Below are positions 32,302 to 43,900 of a DNA stretch of 64,000 nt, in pieces; the first letter of the stretch is position 1, and every line of letters begins with the position of its first letter. The stretch is from NCBI RefSeq assembly GCF_020283565.1, contig NC_060060.1:57397257-57461256 (forward strand). Direction: 5' to 3'. Source of the DNA: Trifolium pratense (taxonomy: Eukaryota > Streptophyta > Magnoliopsida > Fabales > Fabaceae). The notes beneath the pieces were generated by a model. That model was not told the origin of the DNA, did not search any database, and saw only the letters and a program-made list of their open reading frames with translations. Made by a program: the position numbers and the translations under genes.

Positions 32302-33810
32302 ATTGTATGGCCAATAAAAGTCACAAATTGCCATTTCATAAATCTACTATCTCTAGTTCTAGTCCATTAGAAGTTATTTATTCAGATGTTTGGGGACCTT
32401 CTCGCTTTATTTCCATTGATAACTTCAAATATTATGTTATTTTTATTGATCATTTTTCCAAATATGTGTGGTTGTATCCTTTAAAATTAAAATCAGATGT
32501 GTCAACCATTTTTCCTATTTTTAAAAATTTTGTGGAAAACCAATTCAATTGTAAAATTAAAATTGTTTACTCTGATAATGGCGGCGAATTCATCAAACTC
32601 AAATCATATTTTCAAAATAATGGAATTCAACACTTAACCACTCCCCCCCATACCCCACAACATAATGGTCTTTGTGGGTTTTTCAAACCAAAACAATTAA
32701 ACCTCATCACAAAATATCTGCTACCTAATCCAATTGAACCAACATTTGTATCCCAGGCAATAAAGTCTGCCGAATGGCAACAGGCGATGACCGATGAATT
32801 TATGGCTCTTAACGACACATGGACACTTGTTCCCCCATCTCCACATTACAATGTTATTGGTAATAAATGCGTTTTTACATTGAAAAGAAACTCTGATGGT
32901 TCTATCTCTCGCTATAAAGCAAGACTTGTTGCCAAAGGATTTCATCAAAGACCGGGTATATTGACTTCAAAGACACCTTCATTCCTGTCATCAAACCTCA
33001 AACAATCAAGATTGTTCTTTGCATTGCTCTCTCAAAAGGATGGCCTCTCACACAAACGGACGTGAACAACGCCCTCTTGCACGGAACAATTAGTGAAGAT
33101 ATCTACATGACTCGATCAATCGGCTTTATTCACTCATCATTTCCAAATTATGTCTGCAAATTAAATAAAGCACTATATGGTCTCAAGCAAGCACCCTGAG
33201 CTTGGTTTAATGATCTAAAAACATTCCTCCTACAATATGGTTTTACTAATGCCAAGAGTGACATGTCTCTATTCATTTACAACTCTGGTTCCACAACCGC
33301 CTATTTTTTAGTGTGTGTTGATGATTTATTACTATGCGGGAACAATTCTATTTTTCTAGATCAATTCAAACAGGCACTTGCAGAAAAAAAATTCCCTAAA
33401 AGATTTGGGTCAACCAAGCCACTTTCTTGGAGTTGAAATCATACCAACAAAGACTGTTCTATTCGTTACACAACATCATTATATCAGAGATATTCTCCTT
33501 CGAGAAAACATGGGTGATTGCAAATCAGTGTCTACTCCAATGGCTACTTCCTTTTGTTCACAACATAAACCCGACTCCACGTTGTGTGACAGTAAGGAAT
33601 TTCGAAGTATACTCAGTGCGTTACATTATCTCTCAATCACACGTCCCGACATAGCATTCCCGGTGAATAAACTAGCAGAACAGTTGCAAGCTCCTACAGT
33701 GACAAACATGCAAGCTTTGAAGCGAGTATTGCGCTATCTCAAATCCACCATCTTAAATGGTATCCATCTTACAAGATCATCAAATATAAGCCTCGTCGGC
33801 TTTTGTGATG

Positions 33811-33815
33811 CAGAC
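33811..33815. repeat. Target-site duplication CAGAC
   Basis: CAGAC at 33811-33815 and 43277-43281 flanks the Sirevirus-like element. The empty site is 63876-63880. Confidence 0.95.
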
Positions 33816-35097
33816 TGTTGGATATTTGTGTGTTGGCCTCATTTTGCTAAAACAAATATACAAGCAAGATGTTTGACCAAATGTTTCAACATGTTAGGTA
33901 CAAAAGATGTTGGACCAAATGTTGTAACATGTTTGGGTACGACAGTCAGATTGCCCAAATCTCGCGCATTTATTACACGTATCTGCTATATATGGAAATC
34001 CACTCTACAAACGTGTATATCAAGATTTGATCTGATCAAGACGTTATTAGTGCAGATATGTTCTTATCAAGACTTAATGGAATGATTCAACACATTGTTT
34101 ATTTCCTAAAGAGGATCAACCATTTTAGGAAAGTTTTTATTAAGGTCTGATTTGCTTAGCTGGACGTGACTCAAAGACCAGCTGTGTTCTGAAGGTTATC
34201 TTGGAAGATCAGGAGCGTGCTAGCTCTGTCTATATAAAGAAGACTCAAGGCCAAAATTTTAATGAACCGAAACCATTGTTCATCAAAGATGTAGTCTTTA
34301 GGGTTTCGTGTTTTTGAGCCACTCTCTAGGAGAGTTGGTGTAAGTGAACCACTCGGGTTGTGAGATGGTCACTATGTCCTCACTCAGAAACCTTTAGGTA
34401 ATGAGTTGAGTATTGTAATATCTCTGAAGCTTTTAAGCAAGGAGATAATGTTTGTATTTGATTGTAATTCTTGCTTGTGGATTCTATAACACGAGCTAAG
34501 AAGTAAGTTTATTAGTTTAAGGTTACTCCTAAGCTTTGAAGTACGGAGTTTACCATGTGTAATTCACTTGAAGCTTTTAAGCAAAAGTGAAGTGTTGTCT
34601 TGGCAAGTTGTCGCCACATCTTTCCCAACATTTTATAAACAACACAGGTTGTGTTGAGTGAGTGGAAGTGAGATGGGATCTCATGTCTAGGAGTTCCTAG
34701 GCAGAAGTTACATGAGTAGTGTCGAGGTCATAAGGCGTAAACCTAGGATTTGCTGGAGGTCTTAGTGTAAGACGTAAACCGAGGGTTTGCTGGAGGTCTT
34801 AGTGACTAGAGCTATTAGTGGATTTCCTTCCTGGATTGGTATCCCCCAGAGTAGGCAGGTTGGCTGAACTGGGTTAACAATTTCCTGTGCAGTTTATTTA
34901 CTTGTTGATTTTATTATGTTTCGTAAGATGTTCCAACATTAAGTATGACATTCTCTTTAAATTGAATGTTGGAACATCTGATAAAACATTATTTCTCAGT
35001 ATCCGTTTTAATGTTATATGCCTTGCCGTGTTATTTTTGTCAGACCAGATGTCTCGACATTCTATACAACATCTGGTTCTGCTATACCAGAATTTCA
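33816..35097 (+). repeat. Sirevirus-like 5' LTR
   Basis: 1,282 bp, TGTTGGATATTTG...CCAGAATTTCA. TATA-like CTATATAAAGAAG near 34228. Near the 3' end, AGATGTTCCAACATT (34927-34941) and AATGTTGGAACATCT (34964-34978) form a perfect 15-bp inverted repeat. Confidence 0.95.
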
Positions 35098-35099
35098 AT

Positions 35100-35111
35100 T
35101 GGTATCAGAGC
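35100..35111 (+). other. Primer binding site, initiator tRNA-Met
   Basis: TGGTATCAGAGC, two bases after the 5' LTR, complementary to the 3' end of plant initiator tRNA-Met. Confidence 0.92.
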
Positions 35112-38100
35112 AGGCATCCTGTTCTGTTTTCTGGATGAGATCCTATGGAAGATACTTTCTGGTCATGGGCAAGTAAGGAATACTGAAGACTTGTTTGAAC
35201 TTGGAGAAGTTCATATTGATTGAATGGTCCCTAGAAGTGGAGGATGGACTATTCATGACAGGGTGTGTATTAGACCTGTTTATTGTTGTTCAGGCGTGTA
35301 GATCTTGTGATGAGTTGCTGTATGGTTTGATTTATTTTCAAACCTGTGTTATTGTGTTATGCCTGAAGTTTGTTTAGGAGTTTTGTGATTTGAATTCCGC
35401 TGCATATATATCTGATGGAAAACTCCTGGTGGTTTTATTTGTTGAGGATGCACCACTCTGTTTTATGATGAAAGCCCTGGTGTGGTGATGCTCGAGAAGA
35501 GTTTTTTTTAACTCGTTAGAGATGCCAAAGATACTTGGGGGTGATCTCAAGTCCACTCATAAAGGCACTCACGTATGAGTTTGTTGAAAAAGGATCTGAA
35601 GGAAGTTATGAGCAATTTATTTTTGCTTCCAACTCTAAAAAGCTAACCTCCAGTGGCTTTGATAAATGATTTCTTGGTGTGTTCCGGGAACTGATGTCTT
35701 ACCAGATGTTGGAACATCTGACGGAACATCTGATGAGCAGATTCTGCAGAATCTTGTTGGATGACAGTAGGGCATGGGAGATGCTTGGGTGCTAAACAAG
35801 TGTGTGTTGGTTACATATGTTTGGAAGCTCCTCCTGACCTGGAAGAGGAGGCATCTGTGTCTGAGATGGTTTCTACGCTAGAAACTTGTCTTAGATAAGT
35901 TTGTTGGTTAGGACACAATCAACATATGGTTGACCTCTTGGGTTAGTTCATGTCTGATCCAAGTAAGTGGTAGTTGAAGTTGTGTGCAGTGTTGATGTGT
36001 TATCTGATGTTTTAACCATGCATGTTATATTCTTGTGATAATATCTAGTTGTATGAATGCATGATTAAGCAAGGAGGATTTATTATTTTTGGGACCAAAG
36101 GATTATGGTTCTCTGGTATTTTTGGTGAAGTTAATTCTTTACCTTGTGCGTTAAAGATATCTTTTGAATTAAGATTGACGAAGTTTTTACTTTCCTTCAA
36201 GATGTGTGGTTGTGTTGAAGTGAAAGGAAGTATATGTTGTATCCCTCTCTCCATTGTCTGGTGCACGCTAATCAAGGGAATTTCATATGATGTAGTTAAT
36301 GCTTCCACTAAGGTCACAAATGAGTTTGTTGATGAGTCTCTCAAAGAATCTGTCTCTGAGAATGATGTTGTGTCGAATGTTGGCACATCTTGGGCACCTA
36401 AGACTGATGTTGTGCTAAGTACTGTCACATCTGTGATACCTGATATTGTGTTGGATCAAAATGTTCCAAATACCTGTTAGAGGGAATCTCCTCTATAGGT
36501 TCAGAAGAATGGCATCAAACATCTTAAAGTAAGACAAGAGGTTTGAACATTAGAAGAAGTTTTGGGGATGTATAATATGCACGTCCCTGCATGTGTGGAT
36601 GATTTGATATTGAAGAATGATCAACTACTGATGGTTGATTCTCCTGTGTCCCCTTGCAAGAGTTATGAACTACTATGGTATCTCTAGACCATAGTTCAGG
36701 ATGAAACCGATGGGATTGAGATTGATGTCAGAATTAATGTTGAAACATCTTCTCCAACGTCTGCTTCTTCAGCCAAGGAAGCTGGTTCTACTCAGGGTGG
36801 AGTACAAGGTCAAGCAACTGACCTAATCTGGAATGATCTTTTGTTACTATTGTTAGAATAACTATCATGAGTGGATGTCATCTGTTGGTGCCATACACGT
36901 GCAGAAGAATGATGTCAGATCTAATGTCCTACCTTGTGTGAGAAGGTAATCCTATCTGACAAATGATAAATACTTTAATGGGAGCTAAGTATATGTATAT
37001 CCTCTGTTGAAGTTATGCATAAAACTGATGTATTTGTCTGAAGAGTTGTGCAATTATGCAGTCTGAACTTTATAGTTCAGAAAATATATGAGAGTCTATT
37101 TCTCTTCATGGTATTCAGGTGTTTTGAAAAACCTGGATGATCTGCATTGATGGTACTCTATTGGGAGTTTCTTGAAGGATGTCTATGCACAATAAGTCCT
37201 TTTGAATGATGATTTATGAACCAATGTAATTGGGTTCCAAAATCAGAAGCTGATGTCCTAAATGATGTTGTAACATCATATTTATTGATGGCTGTTCTGT
37301 GGAAGGTGCTTGAGATTGTGTATGGGAGTGCTCAAGCTGTATGATCAGAAGACGTGTTTCTGACTATGTGAATAAGAATGTGGAGGTTCTGATCTTGTTT
37401 TAATAGTATGCTCTAGCAATGCATGACTATTTATTCCACTAGTATCAACAACTACTAGTGAATGAAAGGGCAGAAGAATATTGTCAAATACTGAGGTTTG
37501 ATAATTGTCTTTGGTTTTCTTCTGTTGCAAGTCACTCTAGAAAAGGGTTGATAATCAGGATCTTAGTCAAGCTTTTAAGCAAACTAAGATGATTTTGGAT
37601 TTTGTGAGTGACTTTACACCTTGTATGCATGACATCCTGCCTATTCAAAAGGTCATGATACATAGTGTGGTTCTGCTAGGACATTGATCAGATGTGTCCT
37701 TGTTAAGTGAAGAGGTCAGAATGCTTGGATGTATTCTCAAGAAGTGAGAATATCTGACTCAGAATCAACTCTACTGAGGGAGTTGGTGTTGCCCTTCAAC
37801 ATGAAAGCATGAAGTCTTTCACATGTTTTTCATTTAGTGCTCGAGTTTTCATCTTCAGCTGGAGCCCTGATTATCTATGACAGATAGAGTCATGTGTTTA
37901 TCTGTGGATTGCATTGGTACATATATATTGTCTAGAGTGTTGTACAAGCTTGTGGAGATCTTATGCCTCATATGAGAATATGATGTCTGACAACATGTTG
38001 TGACATTTTGAAATTATTAACAAGGCATGGTTAATTCTAGTCATGTAAAGTTGAATAATTATATCAGTTATCCACATATCTCTCGAGTGGTTAAATGGTT

Positions 38101-39440
38101 GAGTTTGGGAGAATTTATTTTTCTCTACAGATTTTTTGGAAGGACTTTCCAAGAGTCTTCATTATTGAGAGATGTCACAAATTCAGATATTCAGATGTCT
38201 TGGTATGTGTCACTAAGTATAAGTGAAAGGAGAACACTTAGAATCAAGTGGAAGACAATGTGTTTGAAGATGTGTTGATCAATGCAAGTAAAAGAAGACA
38301 ATGTCTGACTGAATGTTAGAACATTATTCGAGACATGTTTCCTGTAAGATCAACAAGGAAGTGAAATGGACAGTGTGATCACTCACGTGTCAGAAGGGAA
38401 TGCATAAAAGGTCTGTGAATACTTTGAATCCATCTGAATCTACTCCTATTTTGCTTGGTCAACAAAATGTGCATCATCTAGGAAACCTATTTCTAAATCC
38501 ATTATCCAGGTTAATCTTATCTTTCAAAAGATCCTAGAAAAGTCTATCTATGTTTGTTGATAATAAACCTACCTAACTCGTTTTGATAACCTCATTAATT
38601 CAGTTGTCACCTCTAAATGTTGAATCAAATTTTGTTACCTCTATTAAAGGTTTTTGTCAGTTCAAATGTTGTGGGTAGTATTGAAACATCTGTGAGATCT
38701 GCCTCTGAAATTGTAAGACTAGATAAACCAAGATCTCTTAAAACCATAGGTAAGTCTAGTATGAATGTTGTGGTTGTTGATGACATTTTTTTTGAATTTT
38801 TTTTATGTGTCATCTTTCAAAGTTGTTGATTCTGTCACTTTGTTATCCCCCACTAAAGTTGTGGTTGTGTCCCCCCAAAGAAACCTCACCTGAGTCTGAT
38901 ATCACATCAGATGTCGAAACATCTTGGACCAACCTGTTCGTGTTGTTGAAACCTGTTCTACAATTCCCCAAACTGATGCTAATATGGTTCTGAGAGTCTT
39001 AAACCTGATGGTGGTTTGGAGTATTGAAGTTTAGACTGTGGTGGAAGAAACTGATCTTGATGATCTTCCACGTGACCAAGCTATTGCTCAAAGTATGACT
39101 GAAAGAGAACTGGTCATGCTATGACTGTTTGTGTGGATGTGCATTATGCGGAGAAGTACTGTATGTGTTCAGATGTGTTGTGATCAGATGTGATAATGCT
39201 CAGATATGTGATACTTAGATGTGATTACTACTACTATGTGTGACAGTTTCAGATCTGCTTCTGAAACCTCTAGCTTTATGTTCTCATGAAATATGTTATG
39301 ATATGATGTCATCCATGATGTCTACACATCCTGATCTGATTTTTGAGAATTTATTTTTCTCTGATGTGTAAGAATTTATTTTCCTCAGTATATGGGAGTT
39401 TATTTCTCCCTTTGTGCTTTAAAGGAGAAAGAAGCTATGA
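35112..39440 (+). other. Sirevirus-like internal region, non-coding
   Basis: Only short open frames. Fragments such as 36270-36480 (NVGTSWAPKTDVV, DIVLDQNVP) are degenerate pieces of the DVxTS-repeat ORF. Palindromic AGATGTT-NN-AACATCT words and TTTATTT-loop hairpins recur throughout (see findings). Confidence 0.6.
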
Positions 39441-39446
39441 GAAGTA

Positions 39447-40100
39447 TTGCTAGTTCCTGACATTATTATCTCTGCTGGTGTGAATGTTGCTGATTCCACA
39501 AACACAATTATAGATGTTCTTGTTGCTGGTGTATCTCGGACAAAAGATACTATTGGATCTGTTGTTGATAAACCAAAACAAACCGTTCCTGAAAAGGATG
39601 GTGTGCTAGACGTTGACACATCTGTGGTCCAACCTAAGGCTGATGTTACTATTGTCCAGAAACCTGTTCAAGAAACTGCTGCGGTGAACGATGTTGGGAC
39701 ATCTGTTGACCCATCTGACTCATCTGATGAAGAAACAGGATCTGATGAAGAGAATTCTACTGAGGTTGAAGAAGGGTCTCTCAGTCTAAAGAACGTCATC
39801 AAATTGTGCCACTTAATGAAGAAGTGGTTGATTCTGAAAAGAACATGTATGAGGTTACTGTGCCTGCTAGTAAGAAGAGATAGAGTCTGAAAAGAAATGA
39901 AGCACCTTCAAGTGACTCTAAGTATAATGCTGAGGAGGATGTACCAGACATCACACCCTCTGCCTCAAAGAAAAAGTCTGGTGGGAAAAAGATCCCTCAG
40001 AATGTGCTTGTTGCTCTCTGTGACAATGTTTCCTTTCATCGTGCTTCCTTTGCACAAAGATGGGATCATGTGTACAAGAGGAGTTTTTGCTAGATGGATG
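39447..40100 (+). pseudogene. Relic of the Sirevirus env-position ORF (plant transposon protein-like)
   Basis: The longest remaining frame contains repeats of the type DVDTSVVQPKADV and DVGTSVDPSD, then an acidic DSSDEETGSDEENSTEVEEG tract. After a frameshift near 39880 it reads VPDITPSASKKKSGGKKIPQ and then LCDNVSFH and QRWDHVYKR. The acidic DVxTS part followed by (D)NxSFHxxxxxxRWxxVYxR is the order seen in legume 'envelope-like' ORFs of Sireviruses. It is truncated soon after, and its function is unknown even in intact elements. Confidence 0.6.
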
Positions 40101-41994
40101 CTCAATGCCCTGATTGGAAGTCCACGTGCTTTGATACCATGCTGGAAGAAGCTGTGCTAGAAGTTGTGCTACCATATGTTGCAACATCTTTTCTAACATG
40201 TGACATATTTTGTGATTGCTCCTATTTGCTCTGATACCACGCTAGATAGACATGTTGAAACATCTTTGCTAACATGTGCTATGTGTTGTGCTAACATGTG
40301 TTGAAACATCTTTGTTGTCAATGCTCTGATACCATACCGGAGGAACCTGTGCTATCTGATGTGCTACTAGATGGTGAAACATCTTGGTCATCATGTTGAA
40401 AATTTTGTGCTGATGAAGTGTGATCTGTTTTAGGCTATTTGATGATGACTCCACTGCTAATCTATATCTGATGAGGTATGTATCCCATGGTGTTGTCTTC
40501 GTTTGTAGTAGCTCTGTGCACTATGTTCCTGGATATCTCTACTATTGTACTCTTTGATTAATGCATGAAGACCCTATTTTGTCTACACTTCTGACTAAAA
40601 AGGGAAGTACTTAAGTAGTTGGTAGACATGATATGTTTTGCTGCTAATGTCTGTTGTGCTACCTGATGTTGAAACATATGCATGCTCTTTTAGTGGTTGG
40701 ATGTGTTCTACTATATGATGTGGTGTCTGATGCTTAGACATCTGCTAACCTGAGTGGTGTAGTATTGAATCTGTGCTGCTGTATGCTTATGTGCTGATAT
40801 GGATGATAAAATTGAGGGGAGTAAGAATTGTTTTTTTTATGATCATTCTGATAAGCATGTGTCAATGTATTTGGAGGGAGTAAAATTAATTTTTGCTCTG
40901 ATTCTGATTTTGAGGGGAAGTAGCATAATGCAGTAAGTGGATACTATTCTGTTTTGCAAAGCTCTATTTGTTTGCTCTGGATGATGTCCTGCCATATGTT
41001 GGAACATCCTGGATGCATGAGAACTTATTTTTCTCAGCTATGTGAGAATTTACTCTTCCCAACTGCTACTTTGTGGTTTGCTTAAGGAGTTGTGATCTGT
41101 GATGTGTTTTGTGTGCGGTAGCAGTATGTGATGTATGGTATCTGATGATTATATGATGTGGAGCATAATGTGGAGGACATTTGTATTTTTTTGTTGGTAC
41201 GTGATGTAATGCTTCTGCTATTTCAAGACTATGGATTTGTTATGCTCTGATATTCTGCACTATGGATTTCTGTGATGTTCATTACTATTGCTCTTAATGC
41301 ATGAAGTTTTTGTTTGGCATATTTTGTGGCTAAAAAGGGGGAGTAGTATGTTTGTGTTTGTCTGCTACTTCATTAAGTTTGTCTTATCCTTAAAACATAG
41401 TATGTTTGTGTTTGTCTGCTACTTTATAATGTTGTGACATGCTAGTCTAGCCTGTCTATGAAGAAGTAGTAGTGTGTGCAGTGACATGCATGAATTCAGG
41501 GGGAGTAAGAACCAGTTTTTCTGATGGCCTGATGAGATGCATGAGCTGATGTATTCAGGGGGAGCAAAAATATGTTTTTCTCTGATCTGATATTAAGGGG
41601 GAGTAATGCAATATCAAGTTCTTTGCCTATGTGTGCTTAATGTATGGATGTTATGATGCGCTACAAATTGTTGAAACATCTTGATGCTGATGTGGGAATT
41701 TATTTTTCCCAAGTGTGCTTGTGAGTGTTTATTTCTCTCTACTGAAGGATGAAGCTAAGTTGGTTATGATTCCGCTGCTGTGTATGCCTCTGATGGTTTA
41801 TGGTAAAGTTTATTTCTTTACCCTGTGCGTTATTTTCATTTGAGGAAATCTTTTGGAAGTAACATAGAAGATGTTCTACCTTCCTTCATATTTGTGTGCT
41901 CACGTTGACTTGAAGGATTGTATGGTTTTTAAATCTCTCTGTGCTTATTAATGGGCTGAAGTTGTTTTAGCCAAAAATTGCCAAAGGGGGAGAT
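40101..41994 (+). other. Sirevirus-like 3' internal region with multiple polypurine tracts
   Basis: Non-coding. AGGGGGAG-type purine tracts occur at 40814-40820, 40873-40880, 40912-40920, 41332-41341, 41498-41505, 41557-41564, 41595-41603 and 41983-41993. The last one touches the 3' LTR and is the likely working tract. Confidence 0.75.
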
Positions 41995-43276
41995 TGTTGG
42001 ATATTTGTGTGTTGGCCTCATTTTGCTAAAACAAATATACAAGCAAGATGTTGGACCAAATGTTTCAACATGTTAGGTACAAAAGATGTTGGACCAAATG
42101 TTGTAACATGTTTGGGTACGACAGTCAGATTGCCCAAATCTCGCGCATTTATTACACGTATCTGCTATATATGGAAATCCACTCTACAAACGTGTATATC
42201 AAGATTTGATCTGATCAAGACGTTATTAGTGCAGATATGTTCTTATCAAGACTTAATGAAATGATTCAACACATTGTTTATTTCCTAAAGAGGATCAACC
42301 ATTTTAGGAAAGTTTTTATTAAGGTCTGATTTGCTTAGCTGGACGTGACTCAAAGACCAGCTGTGTTCTGAAGGTTATCTTGGAAGATCAGGAGCGTGCT
42401 AGCTCTGTCTATATAAAGAAGACTCAAGGCCAAGATTTTAATGAACCGAAACCATTGTTCATCAAAGATGTAGTCTTTAGGGTTTCGTGTTTTTGAGCCA
42501 CTCTCTAGGAGAGTTGGTGTAAGTGAACCACTCGGGTTGTGAGATGGTCACTATGTCCTCACTCAGAAACCTTTAGGTAATGAGTTGAGTATTGTAATAT
42601 CTCTGAAGCTTTTAAGCAAGGAGATAATGTTTGTATTTGATTGTAATTCTTGCTTGTGGATTCTATAACACGAGCTAAGAAGTAAGTTTATTAGTTTAAG
42701 GTTACTCCTAAGCTTTGAAGTACGGAGTTTACCATGTGTAATTCACTTGAAGCTTTTAAGCAAAAGTGAAGTGTTGTCTTGGCAAGTTGTCGCCACATCT
42801 TTCCCAACATTTTATAAACAACACAGGTTGTGTTGAGTGAGTGGAAGTGAGATGGGATCTCATGTCTAGGAGTTCCTAGGCAGAAGTTACATGAGTAGTG
42901 TCGAGGTCATAAGGCGTAAACCTAGGATTTGCTGGAGGTCTTAGTGTAAGACGTAAACCGAGGGTTTGCTGGAGGTCTTAGTGACTAGAGCTATTAGTGG
43001 ATTTCCTTCCTGGATTGGTATCCCCCAGAGTAGGCAGGTTGGCTGAACTGGGTTAACAATTTCCTGTGCAGTTTATTTACTTGTTGATTTTATTATGTTT
43101 CGTAAGATGTTCCAACATTAAGTATGACATTCTCTTTAAATTGAATGTTGGAACATCTGATAAAACATTATTTCTCAGTATCCGTTTTAATGTTATATGC
43201 CTTGCCGTGTTATTTTTGTCAGACCAGATGTCTCGACATTCTATACAACATCTGGTTCTGCTATACCAGAATTTCA
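41995..43276 (+). repeat. Sirevirus-like 3' LTR
   Basis: 1,282 bp, near identical to the 5' LTR (about three differences seen by eye), followed by CAGAC. Confidence 0.95.
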
Positions 43277-43482
43277 CAGACTGAGCAGGAGATACAAAGG
43301 ACAGAAAATCAACAGGTACTTATTTAATTTATTTTGGTCCCAAAACCATTTATTGGTCCTGCAATAAGCAACCCACGATTGCAAAATCGTCAATCGAAGC
43401 TGAATATCGTACTATTCTAACCACTACTCAGGAGTTACTTTGGATTCAAAACTTATTACAAGAACTTCAATCTATTGTTCTT
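43277..43482 (+). pseudogene. Plus-strand copia RNase H relic (unit 1), downstream part
   Basis: Continues the copia interrupted at 33815: GDTKDRKSTGTYLIYFG, AKSSIEAEYRTILTTTQELLWIQNLLQEL. This is the typical end of copia RNase H. It ends at the tandem-duplication junction CAATCTATTGTTCTT (43468-43482). One base change next to the insertion gives a stop (TGAGCAGG instead of TGGGCAGG). Confidence 0.88.
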
Positions 43483-43900
43483 CTTTTGAGTTTTAGTAAA
43501 ATATGGGGTGAAAGGTTTCTCCCCATTCGTCATATCAGCCGAAACTTATTTAATCACTTCAATGTCCGCTTTGGCTACCTCATCTAAATCATCACCCGAC
43601 ACTATATATTACAACATTTTGCATTTGTGGTATAGTGCACGAGGAGACATCATTAAGCATTATGTTCTTTTGTGTCAACTCCACCGCTTCCAGAATAGTG
43701 TTATCCACCTGTTGTAGCACTTCAGGCTGCATTTTAGGAATCACACAAGATGAATTATCACTAAAATGTTGTCCAGATGCTGCGAAACTACTAGTGTTGT
43801 AACAAGAAAAAAACGTCTAACTTGGCAATAGTTCTAGACATGCCAACTTCCATCTCATTAGCATTAGCTGCATATTATTTCTTAATAACTTTGTTGGTAG
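43483..43900 (-). pseudogene. DUF4283 relic, C-terminal part (unit 2)
   Basis: Second copy of 10598-11015 with a few substitutions. Confidence 0.55.

Larger units (their letters stand above)
31435..33815 (+). pseudogene. Plus-strand Ty1-copia pol relic (unit 1), upstream part
   Basis: A 5'-truncated copia polyprotein. It opens in the GAG-pre-integrase domain (SLCWHNRLGYPSSRIFYHIL...CNYC) and is split by a solo LTR (31639-32301). It resumes with [11 protein letters not shown] and the integrase core: [22 protein letters not shown]. Right after this last motif it jumps to FKPKQLN and RT block 1 ([30 protein letters not shown]), so the integrase Glu and C-terminus are deleted. A frameshift occurs near 32955. 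RT continues with ALYGLKQAP, then stop, then AW (TGA for TGG). The catalytic motif reads VCVDDLL, with Tyr to Cys. RNase H begins at DAD, where the Sirevirus-like element enters. It is a dead element. Confidence 0.88.
33816..43276 (+). mobile_element. Non-autonomous Sirevirus-like copia element (LARD-type)
   Basis: A complete 9,461-bp insertion with two 1,282-bp LTRs, target duplication CAGAC and initiator-Met primer site. The 6.9-kb internal region has no gag, protease, integrase or RT that I can recognise. The Sirevirus assignment rests on the LTR type, the series of polypurine tracts before the 3' LTR (a described Sirevirus hallmark) and the relics of an env-position ORF with DV(G/E/D)TS repeats. 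By eye the LTRs differ at about three positions, so insertion was very recent and after the tandem duplication. Mobility would need enzymes from an autonomous relative. Confidence 0.9.

Noticed and set aside
33833..34085. Extra protein segment after the copia RNase H start (frame continuing into the LTR)
   Set aside because: It is read-through from copia into the Sirevirus-like LTR. The same frame is in the 3' LTR at 42007.
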